64,000 nt of DNA from Cynocephalus volans (taxonomy: Eukaryota; Chordata; Mammalia; Dermoptera; Cynocephalidae), in assembly GCF_027409185.1 (NCBI RefSeq), contig NC_084463.1:158449869-158513868 (forward strand), read 5' to 3'. The position numbers and the translations under genes are program-made. The notes below the pieces were generated by a model, which did no database searches, was not told the DNA's origin, and worked only from the letters and a program-made list of their open reading frames with translations. Positions within the stretch are counted from its first letter, which is position 1, and every line of letters starts with the position of its first letter. Positions 62,501 through 64,000 of the stretch are shown in pieces.

Positions 62501-62808
62501 TGGCATTTTCAATTGTTCATAAAGCTGATTTGTAAAAAAAAAGAAAGTTCCAAATGGCATGATTAGATTTTATTATTTAATTACAATAGCTGAATATACT
62601 TTCTTAATTGTAGTGAATACAATTTTATTATCCGGTCTAATTTAACCAAATATTTTATCTTAGTCTTTTTCAGAACTTTTTGTTAAATTTCTGGAAACAG
62701 AGTCTCATCCATCTGTTTCACCACCAAAGTTTTCTGGTCATGATATAAAACCTCTAGATTCACCGGGAAAGAGAAAACTAGATACAAATGTACCAGAAAG
62801 TTTTAGAG
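13031..62808 (+). CDS. TRIP11: TRIP11-like (GMAP-210) gene lacking the central coiled-coil exons; 14 exons, 3' end beyond window
   Basis: GMAP-210 is a cis-Golgi golgin. Its N-terminal ALPS helix captures small, highly curved vesicles, a long coiled coil acts as tether, and the C-terminal GRAB domain binds Arf1-GTP on Golgi membrane. Fourteen exons are visible: 13031-13169, 14527-14585, 21384-21494, 23768-24046, 25991-26059, 30772-30937, 31417-31779, 34862-34902, 35466-35552, 48334-48433, 59863-59944, 60844-60958, 61391-61507 and 62664-62808. They sum to 1873 nt (624 codons plus 1 nt), join in phase and contain no stop. Human GMAP-210 has 1,979 residues (recalled); roughly 1,280 central residues are missing between 35552 and 48334. 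The last exon (about 70 residues in human) is off the edge. All introns are GT-AG except intron 3 (GC-AG). The introns show this is not a processed copy. Divergence from recalled human/mouse TRIP11 favours a duplicate. Alternatives are an unprocessed pseudogene or an assembly join across repeats. Confidence 0.85.
13170..14526 (+). other. TRIP11 intron 1
   Basis: Donor gtaaga, acceptor ttcacag. It is AT-rich beyond the first 150 bp. No repeat, RNA gene or further exon was recognised in it. Confidence 0.7.
14527..14585 (+). CDS. TRIP11: TRIP11 exon 2
   Basis: The acceptor cacag and donor gtaagg are canonical. Joined to exon 1 it reads [20 protein letters not shown]. The EAIHA core matches the family; the FFM stretch is unlike the recalled PDSRT of other mammals. 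The exon is one codon shorter at its junction than recalled human sequence. It ends in phase 0. Confidence 0.8.
14650..14752 (-). mobile_element. tRNA-derived SINE monomer, minus strand
   Basis: Pyrimidine-rich tail, then GGTTGGCCAATAAGGGGATC, CCAAACCCCTGACCTTGG and TGGAGCTAACTGGGCAGCCC. This is the complement of a tRNA with box A AGCTCAGTTGG-like sequence. Confidence 0.85.
15316..15487 (+). mobile_element. tRNA-derived SINE, plus strand, with target duplication
   Basis: GGGCCGGCCCCCTGGCTCAC, GGGTTCAGATCCTGTATTGG, then an A tail. The flanks AAAAGTAGTTTC (15304-15315) and AAAAGTAGGTTC (15488-15499) are a 12-bp target duplication with one mismatch. Confidence 0.9.
17024..17207 (-). mobile_element. 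tRNA-derived SINE, minus strand, with 19-bp target duplication
   Basis: GACCGGTAAGGGAATCACAA to GAGCCATGGGGCTGCCCCC. The flanks ATCATTACTTCTAATTCTT at 17005-17023 and 17208-17226 are identical. Confidence 0.93.
17280..18654 (-). mobile_element. Composite VNTR retroelement, copy A
   Basis: Element strand is minus. From right to left it has: the 5' module (about 18000-18654), a spacer with ACTAATATTTTGTCCTTTGC complement, about two VNTR units (17710-17875), an L1 endonuclease-derived piece (around 17490-17600), a purine-rich tract (17400-17440) and an A-rich 3' end. It aligns along its length to copy B but stops about 40 bp short of the copy B 5' end. CTCATG-containing flanks (17269 and 18652 areas) may be a decayed target duplication. 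Confidence 0.8.
18988..19197 (-). other. Unassigned minus-strand open frame, 69 codons
   Basis: It begins [20 protein letters not shown], is Ser/Glu/Asn-rich and ends in SKNKKEI. The composition looks more protein-like than chance AT-rich frames. I do not recognise the family, and no convincing splice sites flank it. It could be a fragment of a processed pseudogene or chance. Confidence 0.2.
21384..21494 (+). CDS. TRIP11: TRIP11 exon 3, followed by a GC donor
   Basis: It has 37 codons, [20 protein letters not shown] onward to QLQQKE, matching the family segment [18 protein letters not shown]. The acceptor is ctttctag. The donor is GAG|gcaaag, a GC in place of GT with A at +5, so it should be weak. 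The exon is phase 0 at both ends, so skipping it would keep the frame. Reading through would add about 50 codons before a stop near 21640. Confidence 0.8.
22455..22705. mobile_element. MER5-like hAT non-autonomous DNA transposon relic
   Basis: GGACCACACTTTGAGTAGCA (terminal repeat-like), GCCCCCCAGGAGATGCAGGT and AGATGATTCTGATGCTTACC resemble MER5A. The order suggests a rearranged or double insertion. Confidence 0.5.
23192..23398 (-). other. Unassigned minus-strand open frame, 68 codons
   Basis: It reads [20 protein letters not shown] and later [20 protein letters not shown], a plausible short heptad helix, and ends LPQLRKM. An AG precedes the ATG (ataag|aaaATG) but the pyrimidine tract is poor. 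I do not recognise it. It may be a fossil exon or a pseudogene fragment. Confidence 0.2.
23768..24046 (+). CDS. TRIP11: TRIP11 exon 4
   Basis: It has 93 codons in phase 0/0, acceptor atatag and donor gtagct. It reads [20 protein letters not shown], then a Ser/Thr/Ala-rich linker (ATTASSSF), the acidic MDFGD motif and a second heptad segment [19 protein letters not shown]. All are characteristic of GMAP-210 and the frame is intact. Confidence 0.92.
24884..25064. mobile_element. MER5A-like hAT MITE
   Basis: The ends AGTAGTTCTTAAACTTTG and CATTTTAAGAAACACTGCT are near-inverted repeats. The interior GTGATTCTGATGTTCTGAG-like text fits MER5A. Confidence 0.75.
25195..25430 (+). mobile_element. MIR SINE relic
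   Basis: The core ATTTTGGAGATAAGGAAACT, then ACACCCATTTTCACAGTGAT and CCTGTGTTCTTTCCATTATA, follow the MIR consensus in plus orientation. Confidence 0.75.
25991..26059 (+). CDS. TRIP11: TRIP11 exon 5
   Basis: It has 23 codons, [19 protein letters not shown] to NIIK, in phase 0/0, with acceptor gatctag and donor gtgagt. It matches the family segment TSKAQ...SDQSEICKLQNIIK. Confidence 0.88.
26130..26510 (-). mobile_element. MaLR-type LTR (MST/MLT1-like), minus strand
   Basis: TTAGTCTGTTTTGTATTGCT, CTGGGTAATTTATAAAGAAA and the terminal GGGGGACACAATTCAAAC are the complement of an MST/MLT1 LTR as recalled. It is a relic and no coding frame is visible. Confidence 0.65.
26511..27420. repeat. Unclassified repeat-like sequence next to the MaLR LTR
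   Basis: It begins with ATTCCACCTCTGGCTCCCCC and is CT-rich, with text similar to LTR-associated sequence seen in many mammals. It may be the internal part of the same element or a second LTR. No retroviral protein is recognisable. Confidence 0.35.
27876..29765 (-). mobile_element. Composite VNTR retroelement, copy B, full length with 17-bp target duplication
   Basis: Element strand is minus. The 5' end near 29765 carries CCAGTCAAGATGGCAGAATA. Modules in element order: a 5' module of about 700 bp (29065-29765), a spacer (28925-29064), a VNTR of about six units of 78-80 bp (about 28395-28925), an L1 endonuclease-derived piece (around 28110-28245), a G/A-rich tract (28040-28075), AT-rich sequence and an A-rich end (27876-27900). 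TGCTTTTATTATTATTA occurs at 27859-27875 and 29766-29782, a perfect duplication. No long ORF is supported, so it must be non-autonomous. Confidence 0.85.
28395..28925 (-). repeat. VNTR of composite element copy B, 78-80 bp unit, about six units
   Basis: The landmark TGCCTGG recurs at about 28426, 28525, 28605, 28683 and 28762, with GTGTGAGTGGGTGTG near 28838 and TGCCTGG again near 28917. Each unit includes CTCCATGCCTCAGGTCCCTG and a GGGCCCCGAGGCACTGGCAC-like stretch. Confidence 0.85.
29795..30050 (-). mobile_element. MIR SINE relic
   Basis: TTTGGGCAAGTTACTTAACC, TTATCATCAGTAAAGTAGA and TAATACCTACCTTGTAGGAC are the MIR complement. Confidence 0.8.
30772..30937 (+). CDS. TRIP11: TRIP11 exon 6
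   Basis: It has 55 codons plus one base, [20 protein letters not shown] onward, with the family motif [15 protein letters not shown] and heptads [19 protein letters not shown]. The acceptor is tttaag; the donor gttctt is weak. Confidence 0.9.
30938..31416 (+). other. TRIP11 intron 6
   Basis: A short 479-bp AT-rich intron. Its acceptor is ttttaag|tgg. Relative to recalled human sequence one base is missing at the start of the next exon. Nothing else was recognised. Confidence 0.7.
31417..31779 (+). CDS. TRIP11: TRIP11 exon 7 with a compensated frameshift
   Basis: It has 363 nt, phase 1 at both ends. From [20 protein letters not shown] to the end it matches GMAP-210, including [20 protein letters not shown] and [16 protein letters not shown]. 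The first 18 or so residues ([18 protein letters not shown]) do not. The family peptide there (GSGV...SKIYEMQ) is encoded in a different frame of the same bases. One base lost at the acceptor and one A gained in a seven-A run (about 31465-31471) restore the frame. The donor is gtataa. Confidence 0.88.
33038..33280 (-). mobile_element. MIR SINE relic
   Basis: AATATAGTGGTTGAGAACCT, CAAGTTAGTTAACATCTTTT and GAGATAATAATAGTAACTTC match the MIR complement. Confidence 0.8.
33391..33488 (-). mobile_element. tRNA-derived SINE monomer, minus strand
   Basis: GGTTTGGGGATCTGAACCCC, TTGACCTTGGTGTTACCAGC and CAACTGAGCTAACCAGCCAG. Confidence 0.88.
33541..33633 (-). mobile_element. tRNA-derived SINE monomer, minus strand
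   Basis: CCTTGACCTTGGTGTTCTAA and ACTGAGCTAACTGGCCAGCC. It lies 50 bp from the preceding SINE in the same orientation. Confidence 0.87.
34540..34640 (-). mobile_element. tRNA-derived SINE, minus strand, short form
   Basis: GATGACCGGTAAGGGGATCG to AGTGAGCCATGGGCCGGCCC after a T-rich tail. Confidence 0.87.
34862..34902 (+). CDS. TRIP11: TRIP11 exon 8
   Basis: A 41-nt micro-exon. Joined to the last base of exon 7 it reads [14 protein letters not shown], against the family DAENEIMRLSSLNQ. The acceptor ttttacag and donor gtaaac are canonical. Confidence 0.85.
34903..35465 (+). other. TRIP11 intron 8
   Basis: A 563-bp AT-rich intron with canonical ends (gtaaac, tgtag). Nothing else was recognised. 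Confidence 0.7.
35466..35552 (+). CDS. TRIP11: TRIP11 exon 9, last exon before the missing block
   Basis: It has 29 codons, [20 protein letters not shown] then DNSLLSQEK, in phase 0/0. It aligns end to end with the family segment DNSLAEDN...LEKEKSLLSQEK. The donor is gtgggt. In other mammals the next exon starts with EELQMSLLKL; nothing like it follows here. Confidence 0.9.
36427..36550. mobile_element. MER20-like hAT MITE
   Basis: CAGTGTTTCTCAAAGTGGGT, CTTAGTTGTGTGCACTGTCC and CATTGTAGGATCTTTGCCAA fit MER20 as recalled. The copy is short at its right end (CCCACTAAATGCCAG). Confidence 0.6.
36576..36662. mobile_element. Mariner-type MITE, about 80 bp, palindromic
   Basis: TTATTTCAAAAAGTTCATAG on the left and TTTTTTGAAGTAGCATCAT on the right are inverted repeats. 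The interior AGATTCATATTATCTTTTAA is the complement of the copy at 45288-45375. Confidence 0.7.
36870..36966 (+). mobile_element. tRNA-derived SINE monomer, plus strand, degenerate
   Basis: GGAAGACACCAAGGTGGAGG, GGGTTCAATCCCTGTACA (box B) and CCAGCCACC, then an 18-base A tail. Confidence 0.8.
37258..37408 (+). mobile_element. tRNA-derived SINE, plus strand, with 14-bp target duplication
   Basis: GGGCCAGCCATGTGGCTCAC to GAGATCCCCTTACCTGTC. The flanks AAAATCTCTGTCAA (37244-37257) and AAAATCCCTGTCAA (37409-37422) differ at one base. Confidence 0.9.
39497..40492 (+). pseudogene. LINE-1 ORF1 (L1 copy 2), one nonsense change near the end
   Basis: It is collinear with copy 1 ORF1 for 305 codons, then a TAA at 40412 replaces the CAA seen in copy 1 (SDKQ). 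The original frame resumes after it and reaches GLVPEK at about 40492. Coiled coil, RRM core and most of the C-terminal domain are present, so the truncated 305-residue product lacks only the last 26 or so residues. Confidence 0.92.
40683..44509 (+). pseudogene. LINE-1 ORF2 (L1 copy 2), multiply disrupted
   Basis: Compared with copy 1, it has a frameshift in the A-run near 40890, a stop at 41401 (NNK then TGA), a reverse-transcriptase active-site change FADD to FADY near 42787, an extra A in the run near 42832, a frameshift near 43270 and a stop near 43842. PGPDGF reads PGPGGF. The endonuclease, reverse transcriptase and Cys-rich regions are otherwise all recognisable to the end at SLIGGS. 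Confidence 0.93.
44529..44572. repeat. CA microsatellite in L1 copy 2 3' UTR
   Basis: An uninterrupted CA run of about 20 units, followed by TATAAACCGGTGGGGGGAAG, which is also in copy 1 (complement). Confidence 0.95.
44785..45536 (-). mobile_element. Old L1 3' region, minus strand, left part
   Basis: Text such as TTTACTGCATGAACATATAA and AATGTGTAAGAGTTCTTATT is typical of ancient L1 3' ends. It is interrupted by a mariner MITE and then by the MaLR LTR at 45537. Confidence 0.55.
45288..45375. mobile_element. Mariner-type MITE, about 80 bp, palindromic
   Basis: GAGTTCTTCAAAAAGTTCAT and AAGTTTTTGAAGTACCCTC form inverted ends around AATTAAAGGATAATATGAAT. TA dinucleotides flank it, as expected for Tc1/mariner. 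Confidence 0.75.
45537..45917 (-). mobile_element. MaLR LTR (MST/MLT1-like), minus strand
   Basis: TTTTGTGCTGCTATAACAGA, CTGGGTAATTTATAATGAAC, ATCCCATGGTGGGAGGGCAA and ACACATTCAAACAATAGCA. This is essentially a full-length solo LTR inside an older L1, which resumes at 45918 with TAGTGGTTTTAATTTGCATT. Confidence 0.8.
45918..46130 (-). mobile_element. Old L1 3' region, minus strand, right part
   Basis: GTGGTTTTAATTTGCATTTC and GAGATTGAGCATCATTTAAT parallel L1 copy 1 at about 3755-3805. It continues the fragment split by the LTR. Confidence 0.75.
46190..46325 (+). mobile_element. Old L1 ORF2 fragment
   Basis: ATAAAGATAAAAGCTGAAAT and GAAATAGAAACCAAACAAAT followed by TTTTTGAAAAAG parallel L1 copy 2 at about 41700-41790. 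Confidence 0.7.
46490..47055. mobile_element. MLT2-like ERVL LTR relic
   Basis: TGTGTATTGGTCAGTGTTCA, GAAGAATTGGCTACACAATT, GTTTAATCAGGCCAACCCAG, CAGCAACATCTAGATTATG and AGGATGACACATCA follow MLT2 as recalled. An expanded TATG/TACA stretch lies near the left end. No coding sequence. Confidence 0.65.
47060..48010 (+). mobile_element. Old L1 ORF2 fragment, plus strand, carrying a MER20 insertion
   Basis: ACTTACATGGATAAATACTC, TGACTAGATTAGTGGAACAG and AATATGCTTGAGAATTTAAA continue through AAAAATTTACATGCCAAAAG to GGTGAGATATCACTTTATTA. All are recognisable, highly decayed L1 ORF2. The 97-codon frame at 47668-47961 lies within it. Confidence 0.75.
47411..47545. mobile_element. MER20-like hAT MITE
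   Basis: GATTCTCAACTGGGAATGGT, GGATATTTTTGGTTGTTACA and the end CATTGAGAAACACT fit MER20. Confidence 0.7.
48334..48433 (+). CDS. TRIP11: TRIP11 exon after the gap (human exon 16 as recalled)
   Basis: It has 33 codons plus one base, [20 protein letters not shown] then [13 protein letters not shown]. It matches the family [21 protein letters not shown]. It begins in phase 0, so it joins exon 9 without a shift. The donor gtacgt is acceptable. Confidence 0.9.
48712..49450 (-). mobile_element. Composite VNTR retroelement, copy C, 5'-truncated
   Basis: Element strand is minus. An A-rich 3' end (48712-48722 as T), the AATCATAATTGATTATACAT module, a purine-rich tract (48840-48875), the L1 endonuclease-derived piece (48930-49030) and three to four VNTR units (about 49210-49445) are present. 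The 5' module and spacer of copies A and B are absent, as expected of incomplete reverse transcription. Confidence 0.82.
49647..49746 (-). mobile_element. tRNA-derived SINE monomer, minus strand
   Basis: GGTACGGGGATCCGAACCCA and TGTGCTCTAACCAACTGAAC, ending in TTAGCCC, after a T-rich tail. Confidence 0.88.
52253..52358 (+). mobile_element. tRNA-Ile-like SINE monomer, plus strand
   Basis: GCCCGGTTAGCTCAGTTGGT and TAGAGC give a near-perfect tRNA 5' arm and box A. GGTATGGATCC is a decayed box B. CAGGCCAGCCACC then leads to an A/C-rich tail. The anticodon arm is not functional, so it is a SINE, not a tRNA gene. Confidence 0.87.
56080..56240 (+). mobile_element. MIR-like relic
   Basis: TTTACATAGCACTTTACTAT, TTCATAAAATAGGCAACAAA and CAAGTTCTGCGCTCCATTAG follow the MIR order loosely. 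Confidence 0.45.
57977..57998. repeat. CT microsatellite
   Basis: About ten CT units inside an intron; no other feature is near it. Confidence 0.9.
58440..58870 (+). mobile_element. Old L1 ORF2 fragment, plus strand
   Basis: CACCGTGCATAAAAATTAAC, AACTCTTGGAAGAAAACATA, ATAAATTGGACTTGATCAAA and CAGAATGGGGAAAAAAATCT parallel L1 copy 2 at about 43530-43830 with many changes and stops. Confidence 0.85.
59863..59944 (+). CDS. TRIP11: TRIP11 exon 17
   Basis: Joined to the preceding A it reads [16 protein letters not shown] codons ([20 protein letters not shown]) and ends SEEGKVD. The family has NELRQEMLDD and SSEGKVDK. Acceptor aaacag, donor gtgtgc. Confidence 0.88.
59945..60843 (+). other. TRIP11 intron 17
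   Basis: A 0.9-kb intron with one plus-strand SINE (60293-60382) flanked by a 12-bp perfect target duplication. Nothing else was recognised. Confidence 0.7.
60293..60382 (+). mobile_element. tRNA-derived SINE, plus strand, with 12-bp target duplication
   Basis: GGCCAGCCTGTGGCTCACTT to GATCCCCTTACTGGTCATC and an A tail. GTATTAGCTCTG occurs at 60281-60292 and 60383-60394. Confidence 0.93.
60844..60958 (+). CDS. TRIP11: TRIP11 exon 18: GRAB domain, first part
   Basis: It encodes [20 protein letters not shown] followed by [19 protein letters not shown]. The [22 protein letters not shown] core is the most conserved stretch of the family and is intact. This is the GRIP-related Arf-binding (GRAB) domain, which docks GMAP-210 on cis-Golgi membranes. 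The acceptor is ttcatag and the donor gtaact. Confidence 0.93.
60959..61390 (+). other. TRIP11 intron 18
   Basis: A 432-bp AT-rich intron with a pyrimidine-rich 3' part and acceptor cttgtag. Nothing else was recognised. Confidence 0.7.
61391..61507 (+). CDS. TRIP11: TRIP11 exon 19: end of GRAB region
   Basis: It has 39 codons, [20 protein letters not shown] then [19 protein letters not shown], in phase 0/0, donor gtaaga. It is near identical to the family segment [16 protein letters not shown]. The conserved VTRWMTGW is kept. Confidence 0.92.
61508..62663 (+). other. TRIP11 intron 19
   Basis: An AT-rich intron. An old interspersed repeat relic lies near 61845-61980 (motif accagactatgccaagcactg). 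Nothing else was recognised. Confidence 0.55.
62664..62808 (+). CDS. TRIP11: TRIP11 exon 20
   Basis: It has 48 codons plus one base, [20 protein letters not shown] then [20 protein letters not shown] and TNVPESFR. It matches the family [17 protein letters not shown] and LDSPGRRK. Donor gtaaat. The final exon is not in the window. Confidence 0.92.
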
Positions 62809-64000
62809 GTAAATCCAAATATTTATTTTTCTACGATTCTAAAAATTGAAAGTTTAATTTATGATTATGTTTTATAGTGATATTAACTAAATTTTACTGT
62901 TTTTGAAAATGTGTAATGACTATTCAAAATTCCAATAAGCTATCAGACTTTTGGCTTTATATATTCTTGTGGCAATCTGATATTTAACTGGCTTAGATTA
63001 ATTTAAACAGTGTGAAATACTTTCCCTTTGTATATCAGAGTAATTCTTTTCTCTCTGCATAAGCCAGTTTGAATGACTCTTATGGAAGTGATGGCAAATT
63101 GGTTAAACCTTTGCTCAGTCTTGTTTTCCTTTTTCACTAATGGTACTTATTACTAATCAGAGCTAGATGTATAGTTTATAGTTTGAGATGAGTTTTTCCC
63201 CCTTCTCTAATCTAAGTTTTACACTCAGTAACCAAACCTTGGCATGTTAATAATGCCAGTTTGGTAAATTGACTTAGACTTCCAGGAATGTTATGAAGTG
63301 CCCTTATACTGTATGTTGAAAGGTCTTCCTGAAGCAAATGGTTGGTGGTTGTAGACACGTATACATATTTTTCTATCCCACTAGGTTGTGAGGGTCTTAT
63401 TTATATTCACATTGCCTATATTGGCATGCAGTAAAATGTCTTGAGTTGAAATTGTATTATAATCCATTAAACCATAAACACATTCTTTATTGAAATCTCT
63501 ATTTTTTTCTGAAATCTTCGTATTTTATTTTAGACTAATATGTTTGCTAGTTGGACTTTAAAGGAATATGTTATTATATACTCTTGAGTTTATATCACAT
63601 GCCAGATTCTTAAATTTGGATAAAACATTAAAGAATTTATACTCTTGAAATTTGAAAAACTTCTTTAGTTATTCAGACAAATGTTTCTATTTTTCTGAAC
63701 TCCTATAGAAAAAGAAAGTGGTAAAATTTATCTGTTGATTAGATAAAAGTTTTATGTACTAAATTTAGTGAAAAGTTGGAAGTTTATCTAAGAGGTATGG
63801 ACTATACTGAAAGCATTTTTTCTTATTACACTAGGCTGTAGCATCTTGAAGCAGACTCCCAAATTCATTATGGCAGAGTTGTCTTCTCCTCCCTTTCCTT
63901 TCTCTCTAACCCTCTCCCCTTTCCTTTATCAAGTTCTGTGCTCAGCTTGATTTGTATGGATTCGAGACAAAAGCCAGTGATGATCTCAGTTGATAAAGGG
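62809..64000 (+). other. Start of TRIP11 last intron
   Basis: AT-rich sequence to the right edge. No terminal TRIP11 exon, polyadenylation site or repeat was recognised in it. Confidence 0.6.

Noticed and set aside
13031..62808. A processed (intronless) TRIP11 pseudogene
   Set aside because: All exons are separated by introns with splice signals and there is a genuine promoter, so it is not a retrocopy.

Overview
The window is nuclear DNA from a placental mammal. It has long introns with GT-AG splice sites, a CpG-rich promoter, young LINE-1 elements, MIR, MER5/MER20, MaLR-type and MLT2-type relics, and many tRNA-derived SINEs. The SINEs are single or double units with tRNA box A/B motifs, and the clearest one looks tRNA-Ile-like. 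No Alu, rodent B1/B2, equine ERE, ruminant or carnivore SINE is visible. From memory this SINE type fits the CYN family of colugos (Dermoptera); that assignment is an inference.

The only gene found is a plus-strand copy of TRIP11, which encodes the cis-Golgi golgin GMAP-210. It starts at 13031 and runs off the right edge. Fourteen coding exons can be placed to the base. Nine give the N-terminal part: the ALPS membrane-curvature-sensing segment and the first coiled coils (13031-35552). Five give the C-terminal part: the last coiled coil and the GRAB Arf-binding region (48334-62808). The exons for the huge central coiled coil are absent. In their place is a 12.8-kb interval filled largely by a full-length but decayed LINE-1. 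The two flanking exons are both in phase 0, so the remaining exons join into one uninterrupted frame of 624 codons plus one base. The final exon lies beyond the window. The predicted product is a mini-GMAP-210 with both membrane-binding ends but a much shorter tether. Divergence from recalled human and mouse TRIP11, a compensated frameshift in exon 7 and a GC donor after exon 3 suggest a diverged duplicate. An assembly misjoin or a decaying pseudogene cannot be excluded.

Layout: 1-2950, upstream sequence with no recognised gene; 2955-9780, a full-length minus-strand LINE-1 with both ORFs intact; 9790-11035, an older L1 fragment; 11245-12010, a cluster of four SINEs; 12030-12760, an L1-like 5' region; 12770-13030, the TRIP11 promoter; 13031-64000, TRIP11. 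Within the TRIP11 introns are three minus-strand copies of a VNTR-bearing composite retroelement (17280-18654, 27876-29765, 48712-49450), built like an ape SVA but from different parts. One copy has a 17-bp target-site duplication.

The best candidates for something undescribed are the mini-golgin gene and the VNTR composite retroelement. Homology calls rest on recalled family sequences and eye alignment; no database search was run.
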